NCBI GenBank assembly: GCA_035527845.1
Contig: DATKZT010000016.1
Coordinates: forward strand, 62,001 to 126,000
Direction of reading: 5' to 3'
Length of the DNA: 64,000 nucleotides
DNA from: JAUWKC01 sp035527845
GTDB lineage: Bacteria > Planctomycetota > Phycisphaerae > Sedimentisphaerales > Anaerobacaceae
A program made the position numbers and the translations under genes. Under the pieces are notes generated by a model. The model worked only from the letters and a program-made list of their open reading frames with translations. It did not search any database and was not told the DNA's origin. This document shows, piece after piece, positions 50,619-60,026 of this stretch; within the stretch, counting starts at the first letter, position 1; every line of letters starts with the position of its first letter.

Positions 50619-51740
50619 CTACGTTTCCCAATCGAGTATTTGGCGGTTATTCCAGTAAAACCTGCCGAGAATGTGGGCTTTGACCACCCAGAGATAGGCG
50701 CCGAGACAGTAGAGCAACAGGGCGGTAATCTGCATCGGAAGGGGGCAGTAGCGCATCACAAACAATTTCAGTCCGGCGACAAAGGCCGAAAGTGCGCAAA
50801 ACACGAGGACCAGACCGCAGTATTGCAGGAACGTGCTCAAGATTGACCGCAGGATAACAACGGGATTCAGACCCGAGAGGGAGTCAAACATAACGACCGC
50901 CAGCAAGGCCATTGGAAAGAAGAAGATTGCGTATGCGAGTAACAGCACCGTAATCATCAGGTTTGCCGCAAGAGCAGAACTGAATACGGGGGCGAGCGGG
51001 CCCGAGTAAAAGACGGCGGCCATTGCCATCGGGAAGGTGCGGAAGGCCCAGGCCACGACCGGCCCCCAAAAAAGGACAAGACACGCAAGTATTTTCAGAA
51101 GCTGAAAAAACATGTCGCCGACACCGGGCGTCAGGGCCATGGTCTCCGGCGCCCGCAGGCCGGCCTGCGCGCTGTCGCGAATGCACTCACACAGGTACCA
51201 ATAGAGATACAGGTAAAGAACAATTCGCACAATCAGACCGACAACGGCAAACAGCACAAGAAATACGAGCATTGGTGGGAAGACCTGCGTGAATATGCCG
51301 AGTATCCAAACGAAGCCGTGAAACAAAAGCGGTATTCCGATAACCATACCGAGGACAGTCAGTGCCGCGAGGTTTGCCGGGTACAAGAATATATCGACGA
51401 GCCAGGAATGCTTACGCTCGAGGGCAGATTCGGCGCGAGCCGTCCCCCGGTCTGTTTCGGGCTGCCGCAGTTGCTGAAAGGCCCTGTCGGCCGGCTGTGC
51501 CTGTCCGGTCGATTCAGCTGCGTGCTGCTTTGGGGGGACATCAAACATCGCCGGGTCGAGGAAAGGAGCGGCTGGGGCGGCTTTGGTATCGACTGAACCG
51601 GTAAGGCCTGCGGAGCAAACAGGCTGCTCTTTTGGCACAATGATTATGCTCTTGCAGGAGGGACACCTGCCTTTCCTGCCGCGATGGGACTTAGAAACGC
51701 TGATTATCTTACCACAACTGCTGCAGGAGAACTTAATCAT
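50619..51740 (-). CDS. Zinc-ribbon polytopic membrane protein
   Basis: A 373-residue protein. CSSCGK near 5-10 and CPSCKS near 28-33 form an N-terminal zinc ribbon of the type seen in many planctomycete membrane proteins. A polar linker runs to about 110; from there at least six membrane helices follow, with a layout like DUF4013-type proteins (long hydrophobic helices, a cytoplasmic loop AGLRAPETMALTPGVGDMF between two of them). ATG start at 51740. Function unknown; probably inner membrane. Confidence 0.7.
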   Translation of the reverse strand: MIKFSCSSCGKIISVSKSHRGRKGRCPSCKSIIIVPKEQPVCSAGLTGSVDTKAAPAAPFLDPAMFDVPPKQHAAESTGQAQPADRAFQQLRQPETDRGTARAESALERKHSWLVDIFLYPANLAALTVLGMVIGIPLLFHGFVWILGIFTQVFPPMLVFLVLFAVVGLIVRIVLYLYLYWYLCECIRDSAQAGLRAPETMALTPGVGDMFFQLLKILACLVLFWGPVVAWAFRTFPMAMAAVFYSGPLAPVFSSALAANLMITVLLLAYAIFFFPMALLAVVMFDSLSGLNPVVILRSILSTFLQYCGLVLVFCALSAFVAGLKLFVMRYCPLPMQITALLLYCLGAYLWVVKAHILGRFYWNNRQILDWET

Positions 51741-51920
51741 AAGGTCTCTGGGCCGTGCGCCCGACCCCCTGGCTCAGCCTGCGTCTTCACCGGACGCATC
51801 AGGTATCGCAGACGACCGGCCGCAGAGGGGCCGGATTTCTTCGCAACAGCCTCGCGGGCGGTTACCTCTCCGGCATTTACACAAAATCTGCGGCGGTCAC
51901 CGAGCAGCGCGAGCGGTTAA

Positions 51921-52613
51921 TCACGGGCCAATGATCTTGATGTTGACGACGCCGTCCGATGCCAGCGCGAAACTTATTCCGAGCTTACCATAGCGCAAAG
52001 TCTCCAACGTGCCGGTAGAGTCTGTTCTGTCCGGCTCTCCATAGGCGGCCACAACCTCCTCTCGGCTGGCGCCCATCGCTATACCCTTGTCGGTTTTGCC
52101 GTCAAAAGTAACCATACCGGGAAACGGCATGGGGTACTGGTCCGACCAGCAGTCCATGGTCCGCACGCCGAGTCTTCGGTCAACCATTAGAGACATGCCC
52201 TTTGAAGTGAGGTAGTAAAGCACTATGCCGCCGCCTTCCATTCTCTCGGGCTGCCCAAGAGCCTGCATGACCTGCTCTTTTGACATGCCGAACTTCACCG
52301 GGCCGACACCTACCAGCGGGACAACCACCATTTGGTCTTCACCGGCTTCGGGTACCGCGGGGGGAGTATCGCCCGCCATCGGAGTTGAAGGAGTTTCTTT
52401 GGGGGGCGCAACCGCAGGCGGTTGCTCGTCGGTCGGGGTCACCGCAGGCGGCTGTTCGTCCGGGGTGGTCACCGCAGGGGGCTGTTGGTCGGACGGTGTG
52501 ATAATGGGAGTCGAAGGCGGCTGGGGCTTTTTACGGCAGCCGGCCGGCACCAACAGCAGGGCGGCTCCACAGGCAACCATGATCAGAATTCTTGCATACT
52601 TTCGCGCGGCCAT
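51921..52613 (-). CDS. Lipoprotein with Pro/Thr-rich repeats and SmpA/BamE-like repeats
   Basis: An approximately 230-residue lipoprotein: LLLVPAGC at the signal with lipidated Cys at 26. I start it at ATG 52613, six bases after GAGGAG; ATG 52619 has the SD immediately adjacent. Residues about 35-85 are four degenerate repeats of the form DEQPPAVTP. The C-terminal part twice shows a G-x-S-x-E-E/Q-V-x-x-x-x-G-x-P-x-R phrase (GMSKEQVMQALGQPER and GASREEVVAAYGEPDR), the hallmark of BamE/SmpA-like small alpha/beta domains. Likely anchored in an envelope membrane; exact role unknown. Confidence 0.7.
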   Translation of the reverse strand: MAARKYARILIMVACGAALLLVPAGCRKKPQPPSTPIITPSDQQPPAVTTPDEQPPAVTPTDEQPPAVAPPKETPSTPMAGDTPPAVPEAGEDQMVVVPLVGVGPVKFGMSKEQVMQALGQPERMEGGGIVLYYLTSKGMSLMVDRRLGVRTMDCWSDQYPMPFPGMVTFDGKTDKGIAMGASREEVVAAYGEPDRTDSTGTLETLRYGKLGISFALASDGVVNIKIIGP

Positions 52614-52806
52614 AATCATCTCCTCGAAATAGTACAGATGTTTATAAGGCGGCAACTCGCCGCAATTATGTTGCTATGCTATAGCTACTCATGCCTGCTG
52701 ACAAGAGATTTCTCGTGAGCAGAAGTGCGTAACCAATACTTAGACAAACAGAGCGTTGCTACGGTTCCAAAGTGGATATGGGTTTCTTGTGGTTCTCGCC
52801 CTACCA

Positions 52807-55527
52807 CTACGTTGTCGCCAGCTTTTGGCGGAGCAATTCGGCCGCTTTTTCGAGCGCCTCATCGATCTTATCGGGCTTTTTGCCGCCAGCCTGGGCCATG
52901 TGCGGCCTTCCGCCGCCGCCGCCCTCGATTATCGGCGCGATGGTCCTGATAATGTCGCCGGCGCTGAGGCCTTTTTTTACGAGGTCTTCGGTGAGGCCAG
53001 CCAGCAGGGTAGCTTTGTCTTCTTCTGCAAAGCCGAGCACGATAGCGGCGGATTCGGCCTTTTTCTTGAGCATGTCGACAGCCGCCCGCGCCTGTTCCAC
53101 AGAAGTTGTCGATAGGCGCCCCGTGATTATACGGGTCGGGCCTATCTTCTCACTTTGGTCAAGAAGCTGTCCTGCTTCGGCCATACTGTCAACGCCCGTC
53201 TGCTTAGCGGCGGACCTGAGTTTTTTGCTTAATTCCTTGTTGTCGTTGATGAGGCGGCTGATTCTCTGCGGCAGCGCCTCGGCAGGGACCTTGAGTATCT
53301 GAGAAAGCTCGTCTATTACGTCGCTGCGCTTGTGCAGAAAGTCGGCGAGCCCTGAGCCGGTCAGGGCGGTAATCCTTCGGACGCCGGCGGAGATGCTTTC
53401 TTCCTTCGTGATTTTGAACCCGCCGATGGCGCCTATTCTGTCAACGTGCGTGCCTCCGCAGAACTCTTTGCTGAAGGCCTCCTGCACGTCTTTCGGGCTC
53501 GGTGCGCCGATAGCGACCACCCGCACTTCGCTGCCGTACTTTTCGCCGAAGAGCGCCATGGCGCCGAGCTTCTGGGCGTCGGTGCGCGGCAGTACGGCAC
53601 AGGCGACAGGCAGGTCGGCAGCAATCTTTTCTCTTACCAGTCGCTCAACTTCTTTTAGCTGCTCATCGGTCGGCGCCCGGGGACATGTAAAATCGAATCT
53701 CAGGTAGTCGGGCCCGACGAGACTTCCCTGCTGGGCGACGGATTTTCCTATCACCTGCTGTAAGGCCCACTGGAGCAGGTGGGTGGCTGTATGGTTCTTC
53801 TTTATCGCATCCCTGTCTTTGCTGACGATGGCCTTGACCTTTTCGCTTAGGGCGAATGAACCCTCGACCATGCGACCGTTATGGATGACGCAGTCGGCGA
53901 CCTTCCTGGTGTTTTCGACAACAAATCGTCCCTGGTCCGATTCAATAACGCCACAGTCACCAACCTGGCCGCCAGCTTCTGCGTAAAAGCAGGTTTTGTC
54001 AAGAATGATGCCGGTCTTGGTGTCTGTTCTGATGCGATCTTGACGTTTGAGGCCTTCCGGGTCAATCGTACCTACTATTGTACCCACACACTGAGTAGAG
54101 CGATATTTGTGTGAATCATCTGTCGTCGGTAATTCAGCAGCAGCCACATTTACCATCTGCATAATGTTCTTTTGGGCGGCTCTTGCCCTTTCTCTCTGAT
54201 CTTCCATAAACTCGTTGAATTTGGCCTTATCCACGTTCAGTCCGCGCTCCTGTGCCATAAGGTCCGTCAAATCAAGCGGGAAGCCATAGGTGTCATAAAG
54301 CTGGAAGGCGTCCTCACCGCTTATGGTTCTTTCCGGGGTATCGGCTGCACGCCCGGCCGCGTCATTGAAGATTTCTATGCCCCGGTCGAGGGTCCTTCCA
54401 AAGCTCGCCTCCTCAGATTGGATAACGGTGGAAACGTGGCCGGTCCTTTCCTTTAGTTCCGCGAACGCCTCGCCGAGGCAGTCGGCCACGACTGGGACAA
54501 GTCTATACATAAAAGGCTCGTGCATGCCCAGCTCTCTTCCGAACCTTGCGGCCCGGCGGAGTATTCGCCGAATGACATAGCCTCTTCCCTCGTTGGAGGG
54601 CGTTCCGCCGTCGGTTATGGCGAAAGTGAGGGAGCGGATGTGGTCGGCGATAACGCGGAAGGCGTTGTCGGTTTTGCTTCCGATTTTCGAGGTGTACCTG
54701 CGGCCGGTTATGTCACTGGTTGCGTCGATTATCGGCATGAACAAGTCGGTATCGTAGTTGCTCTTTTTGTTCTGCAGGACGGCGGTCACCCTTTCAAGGC
54801 CGGCGCCCGTGTCGACATACTTTGCGCCAAGAGGATTCAGCTGGCCGTTGGTGGTGCGGTTGAACTGAATAAACACAAGGTTCCACAATTCGATAAATCG
54901 CGCACAGCCGGCGTTGACGGCGCACTTGTGGCCGGGGACATTTTTCTTGTCGCACATTTCGGGGCCGAGGTCGATATGTATTTCGCTGCAGGGACCGCAG
55001 GGACCTGTTTCGCCCATCTCCCAGAAATTGTCCTTCCTGCCGAATGCGAGGACCCTCTCGGCGGGAAGCGGTGTCACGTTTGTCCAGAGTCCGGCGGCCT
55101 CATCGTCTCTCGGCAGGCCGTCGGCGGGGTCGCCTGCGAAGACAGTAGCCCACAGCCGGTCCGGATCAATTTGCCAGACGCCGGTGAGAAGCTCCCACGC
55201 CCATTCGATTGTCTCAGCCTTGAAATAGTCATCAAAGGACCAGTTGCCGAGCATCTCGAAAAATGTGTGGTGATAAGTGTCCCTGCCCACCTCTTCGAGG
55301 TCGTTGTGCTTGCCGCTTACGCGCAGGCACTTTTGGCTGTTGACGGCCCTGGAGAATTCAGGGCTGACGAGCCCAAGAAAGATGTCCTTGAACTGATTCA
55401 TCCCCGCATTGGCAAACAGCAGGCTCTCGTCGCCGACGGGGATTATTGGCGAGCTGGGGACAAACTCATGGTCCCTGTCCCTGAAGAAATCTATGAAGCC
55501 GGCTCTGATTTCTTTGGCACTCAGCAT
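52807..55527 (-). CDS. alaS: Alanyl-tRNA synthetase
   Basis: A 906-residue class II aminoacyl-tRNA synthetase. The aminoacylation domain begins LSAKEIRAGFIDFFRDRDHE and contains FANAGMNQFKDIFLG; the editing domain has HTATHLLQWAL and CGGTHVDR Zn/active-site motifs; the C-terminal region has the Gly-rich GGGGGRPHMAQAGG segment used for tRNA binding. ATG at 55527 preferred over upstream TTG. It is the last gene of the gltX-pfkB-thpR-recA-alaS run, 52 bases after recA. Confidence 0.97.
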   Translation of the reverse strand: MLSAKEIRAGFIDFFRDRDHEFVPSSPIIPVGDESLLFANAGMNQFKDIFLGLVSPEFSRAVNSQKCLRVSGKHNDLEEVGRDTYHHTFFEMLGNWSFDDYFKAETIEWAWELLTGVWQIDPDRLWATVFAGDPADGLPRDDEAAGLWTNVTPLPAERVLAFGRKDNFWEMGETGPCGPCSEIHIDLGPEMCDKKNVPGHKCAVNAGCARFIELWNLVFIQFNRTTNGQLNPLGAKYVDTGAGLERVTAVLQNKKSNYDTDLFMPIIDATSDITGRRYTSKIGSKTDNAFRVIADHIRSLTFAITDGGTPSNEGRGYVIRRILRRAARFGRELGMHEPFMYRLVPVVADCLGEAFAELKERTGHVSTVIQSEEASFGRTLDRGIEIFNDAAGRAADTPERTISGEDAFQLYDTYGFPLDLTDLMAQERGLNVDKAKFNEFMEDQRERARAAQKNIMQMVNVAAAELPTTDDSHKYRSTQCVGTIVGTIDPEGLKRQDRIRTDTKTGIILDKTCFYAEAGGQVGDCGVIESDQGRFVVENTRKVADCVIHNGRMVEGSFALSEKVKAIVSKDRDAIKKNHTATHLLQWALQQVIGKSVAQQGSLVGPDYLRFDFTCPRAPTDEQLKEVERLVREKIAADLPVACAVLPRTDAQKLGAMALFGEKYGSEVRVVAIGAPSPKDVQEAFSKEFCGGTHVDRIGAIGGFKITKEESISAGVRRITALTGSGLADFLHKRSDVIDELSQILKVPAEALPQRISRLINDNKELSKKLRSAAKQTGVDSMAEAGQLLDQSEKIGPTRIITGRLSTTSVEQARAAVDMLKKKAESAAIVLGFAEEDKATLLAGLTEDLVKKGLSAGDIIRTIAPIIEGGGGGRPHMAQAGGKKPDKIDEALEKAAELLRQKLATT

Positions 55528-55579
55528 TTCGGCGGTTCCCCGGCGCCCGGTGTGGTGCAATAAATTTCGTTAATCTTCG

Positions 55580-56611
55580 TCATTCTTCTGCGACCAAACC
55601 TTTTGCGACAAGGATTTTGTGCTTTATTTCGTCGGCAAGGTCCCTGTTTTCGACGAGAAACTTCCTCGCGTTATCCCGGCCCTGGCCGAGCCGCACGTCG
55701 CCGTAGTTAAGCCAGGCGCCGCTTTTTTCCACGACGTTGCAGGCGGCGCCCAAATCGAGCAGGTCGCCCTCATAGCTGATTCCGCTGTCGAACAGAATAT
55801 CGAATTCGGCGTCGCGGAAGGGCGGGGCAATCTTGTTCTTTACCACCCTCGCCCGCACCCGGGAACCGACGGCGCCGGTACTGTCTTTAATGGTTGCTAT
55901 TCGCCTGACGTCGATTCGGACGGAGCTGTAAAACTTCAGGGCCTTTCCGCCGGGCGTGGTTTCCGGGTTGCCGAACATAACGCCGATCTTCATGCGGATC
56001 TGATTGATAAAGATAAGGGCGGTCTTGCTCTTATCGATGATGGCGGCAAGCTTTCTCATGGCCTGACTCATCAATCTGGCCTGCAGCCCGACGTGGGTGG
56101 CGCCCATTTCGCCCTGAATCTCGGCCGCCGGCGTCAGCGCTGCCACCGAGTCGATGACTATCACATCGAGGCTGTTGGACCTGATGAGCATCTCGGTAAT
56201 ATCCAGGGCCTGTTCGCCCGTGTCGGGCTGACTGACCAGCAGGCTGCTGACGTCAACGCCGAGCCTTTTGGCCCAGGTGGTATCGAGGGCGTGCTCGGCG
56301 TCGATAAAGGCCGCCACGCCGCCCGCACGCTGGGCGTTTCCGATGACGTGCAGCGCGAGGGTGGTTTTTCCGGATGACTCCGGCCCGAACAGTTCGGTGA
56401 CCCTGCCGCGCGGAATACCGACGCCGCCCAGCGCCATATCCAGCGACAGGGCGCCGGTCGGTATCCCCTCTATTCTTGCGTAGAGGTGCTCGTCCATCTG
56501 CATGATGGCGCCCTGGCCGTACTGCTTTTCGATTTGTGCGATGACGCGCTGCAGGGCGTTTTCCTTTCCTGTCGGTTCCACCGTCTTCTGCGCTTTCTTT
56601 GTCTTAGCCAT
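55580..56611 (-). CDS. recA: Recombinase RecA
   Basis: A 343-residue RecA, the strand-exchange and SOS co-protease ATPase. Walker A GPESSGKT at 76-83, VIVIDSVAAL Walker B region, MSQAMRKLAAIIDKSKTALIFINQIRMKIGVMFGNPE loop region (recognised by FINQIRMKIG and TPGGKALKFYSS). Start ATG 56611 has a perfect GGAGGAA upstream; longer readings lack it. The C-terminal tail is rather short and less acidic than in E. coli. thpR ends 17 bases upstream. Confidence 0.97.
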   Translation of the reverse strand: MAKTKKAQKTVEPTGKENALQRVIAQIEKQYGQGAIMQMDEHLYARIEGIPTGALSLDMALGGVGIPRGRVTELFGPESSGKTTLALHVIGNAQRAGGVAAFIDAEHALDTTWAKRLGVDVSSLLVSQPDTGEQALDITEMLIRSNSLDVIVIDSVAALTPAAEIQGEMGATHVGLQARLMSQAMRKLAAIIDKSKTALIFINQIRMKIGVMFGNPETTPGGKALKFYSSVRIDVRRIATIKDSTGAVGSRVRARVVKNKIAPPFRDAEFDILFDSGISYEGDLLDLGAACNVVEKSGAWLNYGDVRLGQGRDNARKFLVENRDLADEIKHKILVAKGLVAEE

Positions 56612-56628
56612 TGTTGTTCCTCCGCATT

Positions 56629-57195
56629 TTATTTCAGTTCGTAAGTTCCCAAAGGAGTATATACAGGCCCGCTGGGCCTCAATTCGCTCTGGTAGACGAC
56701 GACCGAATCGGCGGGCATTGTCCCGAGTTTGAAATCCCTGTAAGCGTCGCTGAGCTGGGCCAGTTTGAAGCCTGCCTTTACGTTCCTGACCCGGCACAGC
56801 GTCAGGTGGCCGGTGAATTCTCTGTTTTCCTCGGGCCAGCCGGCCAAAGCCAACTGCTGCTCGATATCCTGTTGCAGCTTTTGCAGCCGCCCGTTACTGT
56901 CGGCGCAGCCGACCCATACGACTCTGGCGCTTCTTCCGCCGAAGTGACCGACGGTTTCGACGTCAAGGTCGAAACTTTCATGTCGGGCGGCGACGTCTTT
57001 GACTATATTGCAGACCTCCACGGTCTTTTCATCCTTAATCTCGCCGAGGAACTTGAGCGTCAGGTGTATGGAGTCCGGGTTTACCCATTTGACGTCGCCT
57101 CTTCTTATATCAAGTTTACCCTGAAGCTCCTGCTGGAGGTCGCCCAGGGCTTTTCTGATATTTTCGCCAATATCTATCGCTATGAATACACGCAT
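56629..57195 (-). CDS. thpR: RNA 2',3'-cyclic phosphodiesterase ThpR
   Basis: A 188-residue member of the 2H phosphoesterase superfamily. The two HxTx motifs, HLTLKFLG near 45 and HLTLCRV near 128, are intact. The family opens 2',3'-cyclic ends of RNA and was first seen as a tRNA ligase activity. ATG 57195 preferred over GTG 57210. It lies 14 bases after the pfkB-family gene and 17 bases before recA, so is part of one operon. Confidence 0.92.
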   Translation of the reverse strand: MRVFIAIDIGENIRKALGDLQQELQGKLDIRRGDVKWVNPDSIHLTLKFLGEIKDEKTVEVCNIVKDVAARHESFDLDVETVGHFGGRSARVVWVGCADSNGRLQKLQQDIEQQLALAGWPEENREFTGHLTLCRVRNVKAGFKLAQLSDAYRDFKLGTMPADSVVVYQSELRPSGPVYTPLGTYELK

Positions 57196-57209
57196 TCTAA
57201 TACCACGCA

Positions 57210-58115
57210 CTAAAAACTCGTTAGCTTTCGCAAGGCTTCAAACCTGTCGTCGATATCGCTGTTGCTTATCGAAGTCAGGCCGGCCAGCGAAAAGTCGGCA
57301 ATCGCAAAAGAGGCCACTACTGTACCGTAAGCGACGGCCGTTTTCAATGAGTCGAAATCGGTTTTCCCGCTTTTTGCCAGGCAGCCCATCAGCGCACCTG
57401 CGAAGCTGTCGCCGGCGCCGGTGGGGTCTTTCACATCTGCGGCGGGCCAGGCGGGCAGGAGGAATTTCCGCCCGTCGGCATTGTACGTCAACGAGCCCGA
57501 CTGGCCTTTTTTGACAATTATTATGCCCGGGCCCATCCCTGTAATCTTCTGTGCGGCCTTTATTAGATCGGGTTCGGCGGCGAGCAGTCTGGCTTCTTCT
57601 TCGTTGATTACCAGGCAGTGAATTCTCCCAAGCAATTTTCTCAGGTCGGCCGAATGGTCCTGAATCCAGCAATTCATAGTATCTGCGGCGACGAAAACAG
57701 GCGAGTCAACCTGCTCAAGCAGCTTGAGTTGAAGGGCCGGTGCGGTGTTGGCAAGAAAGACGAACCTGCTGTCCCTGTATTTTTCGGGAATTGCGGGGGG
57801 GGCTTCGGCGAGAACATTGAGCTCCAGAAGGTCCGTGGTGCGGTCGTCCATATTTTGGCTGTACGTACCCTTCCAGCGAAAGGTTTTGCTCTGCTTTCTT
57901 ACTTCCAGGCCGGCAAGATCGACCTGACAGCCAGCGAAAACCTCGGCCAAATCAAAGGGGCAGTCCGGCCCGATAACGCCGAGCAGCCTTACGGGGCCGA
58001 AGAAACTCGCCGCCATACTGAAATAAATCGACGAGCCGCCCAGACAATCCTCGCTCACCCCGAAGGGCGTCGTCACCGTATCAATGCCAATCGAACCGGT
58101 TACCAATAACGACAT
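57210..58115 (-). CDS. PfkB-family carbohydrate/nucleoside kinase
   Basis: A 301-residue kinase of the ribokinase fold. GSIGIDTVTTPFG opens the fold, the GGSSIYFSMAASFFG motif is the first PfkB signature, and DPTGAGDSFAGALMG near 238-252 is the second signature with catalytic Asp. The substrate is not evident; adenosine-kinase-like or sugar-kinase are possible. ATG at 58115 is two bases after the gltX stop, so the two are co-translated. Confidence 0.88.
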   Translation of the reverse strand: MSLLVTGSIGIDTVTTPFGVSEDCLGGSSIYFSMAASFFGPVRLLGVIGPDCPFDLAEVFAGCQVDLAGLEVRKQSKTFRWKGTYSQNMDDRTTDLLELNVLAEAPPAIPEKYRDSRFVFLANTAPALQLKLLEQVDSPVFVAADTMNCWIQDHSADLRKLLGRIHCLVINEEEARLLAAEPDLIKAAQKITGMGPGIIIVKKGQSGSLTYNADGRKFLLPAWPAADVKDPTGAGDSFAGALMGCLAKSGKTDFDSLKTAVAYGTVVASFAIADFSLAGLTSISNSDIDDRFEALRKLTSF

Positions 58116-58117
58116 GG

Positions 58118-59770
58118 CTACGTTTCCTCAATCTCGGTTTGCTCGCCGAATTTTCCAAGCGTAATATCTATTCGTGCCAGAGTATTTTCTTTGCCTAACA
58201 TCCGGACTGAGTCGAAGATGGGCAGGCTTATGGTGGTTCCGCAGATTGCGACGCGGAGGGGCTGGGCGATTTTTCCAAGGCCGAGCCCTTTTTCTTCGGC
58301 TAAAGAGCGCAGCATGGTTTCAATATTTTCTGCGGTGAATGGCTCCATGGCCGCCAGCTTGTCCCTGACTATCTGCAGGATTGGCAGACCGTTATCTTTG
58401 AGCAGGACCTTCTTGATCGCTTTCTCATCGTACTTTATCTGCTCATCGGTCAGGAACAGGAACCTGCTTTTCTGCTCGATCTGGGCGAGGGTGCGGGCCC
58501 CTTCTGAAAGATCAACGATTTTAGAAATAAGTTCGTCATCGGCCGAAGCCACGGGAGATTCGATGGCTTTGAGGTAATTCTTGAAGTGCTGCACGAGTTT
58601 TTCTCTGGGGGCCATTCTGATGTGCTCGGTGTTGAAGGCGAGCAGTTTGCCGCGGTCGAAGAGGCTGTTGGACTTTGTCAGGCGGGAAAGGTCGAAGCAG
58701 GCAATCAGGTCTTCGATGGGCATAATCTCACGGTCGCCTCCGGGATTGAAACCGAGAAGGGCGATGAAGTTGACCAGGGTCTCGGGGAGGTAGCCGCTGT
58801 TGAAGAAATCGACGACGTTTATTTCCGGCAGACTTATGCCGAGATGGTTTGCCATGGCATCGACGGCGGGCATATCAGGCATGGTCTTGCCCGCGACAAA
58901 ACTCTCAACTTCTTCCACTGTCAGGCTGCCAACTTCCGCGAGCTTTTCGAGGTCGATGTTCAGCTCTGCCTTGATCGCGTTTCGCAGTGCCTTGGGTCGT
59001 TCGCGTTTTGAAAGCTTACCGCCGCCCTCGCTGACAGTGACGGACATGTGCGCATAGACAGGCGTCCGGAAGCCGAGGGCCTTTTGGAGGGCCTGCTGGC
59101 CGGGCGTGTTCATCAGGTGCTCCTGGCCGCGGATGACGTGCGTTACGCCCATAAGCTCATCGTCGATGACGCACGCGAAATTGTAGGTTGGGTAACCGTC
59201 GCTCTTTCGGATGATGAAGTCGCCGAACTCACCGGCCGAAAAGCTGACTTGGCCGCGGACTACATCATTGACAACAATCGTCTCGTCCTGCGGCATGGCA
59301 AAACGCACGGTTACGGGAAGGCCTGCCGCTTGCGCTTTTTGCACCTCCTGCTCGGTGGGGAATACGTCCGGGCGGTTATAGGCGAAGCCCTTTTTTTCGC
59401 TCTCGGCCCGCTCGCGCATTTCCTGCAGCTCGTCGGCCGTATCGAAGCAGTAGTATGCCTTTTTCTCGTCGATGAGCTTGCCGATGTATTTATCGTAGAT
59501 ATCCTTTCGCTCGGACTGCAAATAGGGGCCGTTGGGTCCGCCGACTTCGGGACCCTCGTCCCAGTTGATGCCGAGCCAGCGCAGGTCGGTTATAACCTGC
59601 TGTGTGGCGGTGGGGGTGTTGCGTTTGAGGTCGGTATCCTCGATGCGCAGAATGAATCTGCCGCCCGTCCGCCGGGCCAAAAGCCAGCTAAACAGGGCCG
59701 TTCGGGCGCCGCCGACATGCAGATAACCGGTCGGCGACGGTGCAAAACGCGTTACGACTTTTTCAGACAT
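58118..59770 (-). CDS. gltX: Glutamyl-tRNA synthetase
   Basis: A 550-residue class I synthetase, longer than the usual about 480. TRFAPSPTGYLHVGGARTAL holds the HIGH-type motif (HVGG), and GKLSKRERP holds the KMSKS-type motif (KLSKR). The anticodon-binding region follows. Since glnS is also present (62819), this enzyme is probably discriminating for tRNA-Glu. It is the first gene of a five-gene minus-strand run. Confidence 0.96.
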   Translation of the reverse strand: MSEKVVTRFAPSPTGYLHVGGARTALFSWLLARRTGGRFILRIEDTDLKRNTPTATQQVITDLRWLGINWDEGPEVGGPNGPYLQSERKDIYDKYIGKLIDEKKAYYCFDTADELQEMRERAESEKKGFAYNRPDVFPTEQEVQKAQAAGLPVTVRFAMPQDETIVVNDVVRGQVSFSAGEFGDFIIRKSDGYPTYNFACVIDDELMGVTHVIRGQEHLMNTPGQQALQKALGFRTPVYAHMSVTVSEGGGKLSKRERPKALRNAIKAELNIDLEKLAEVGSLTVEEVESFVAGKTMPDMPAVDAMANHLGISLPEINVVDFFNSGYLPETLVNFIALLGFNPGGDREIMPIEDLIACFDLSRLTKSNSLFDRGKLLAFNTEHIRMAPREKLVQHFKNYLKAIESPVASADDELISKIVDLSEGARTLAQIEQKSRFLFLTDEQIKYDEKAIKKVLLKDNGLPILQIVRDKLAAMEPFTAENIETMLRSLAEEKGLGLGKIAQPLRVAICGTTISLPIFDSVRMLGKENTLARIDITLGKFGEQTEIEET

Positions 59771-60026
59771 AGGTTACGGTTCCCGGCCAGTCATGAAAAA
59801 CATGTAAAACATAACGATAAGCTACAAAAGTGTTACTGTCAAGAGCTGGATGTGACACGGCGAATTTGCACATCAGGGTCAAGCTCGAGAAGTTGACGTC
59901 GTTGGCTTTTACACATATTTTACTTGAAAGCTGCGTGTGGCGGGCCCAATAACTATAATGGCAACATGCTGCGAGGTGCTCCTGCAAAATGGTGGCTGAC
60001 AATGGTATTTGAGAAAGGGCAAGAAA
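59771..60026. other. Divergent intergenic region
   Basis: 256 bases between gltX (minus) and the beta-helix/ankyrin gene (plus). It must include the promoter of the gltX run. No clear boxes, hairpins or genes identified. Confidence 0.35.

Noticed and set aside
50373..50846. Plus-strand frame overlapping the stop of the 49198 gene by GTGA
   Set aside because: More than half of it is antisense to the zinc-ribbon membrane gene and no ribosome binding site or protein pattern is evident.
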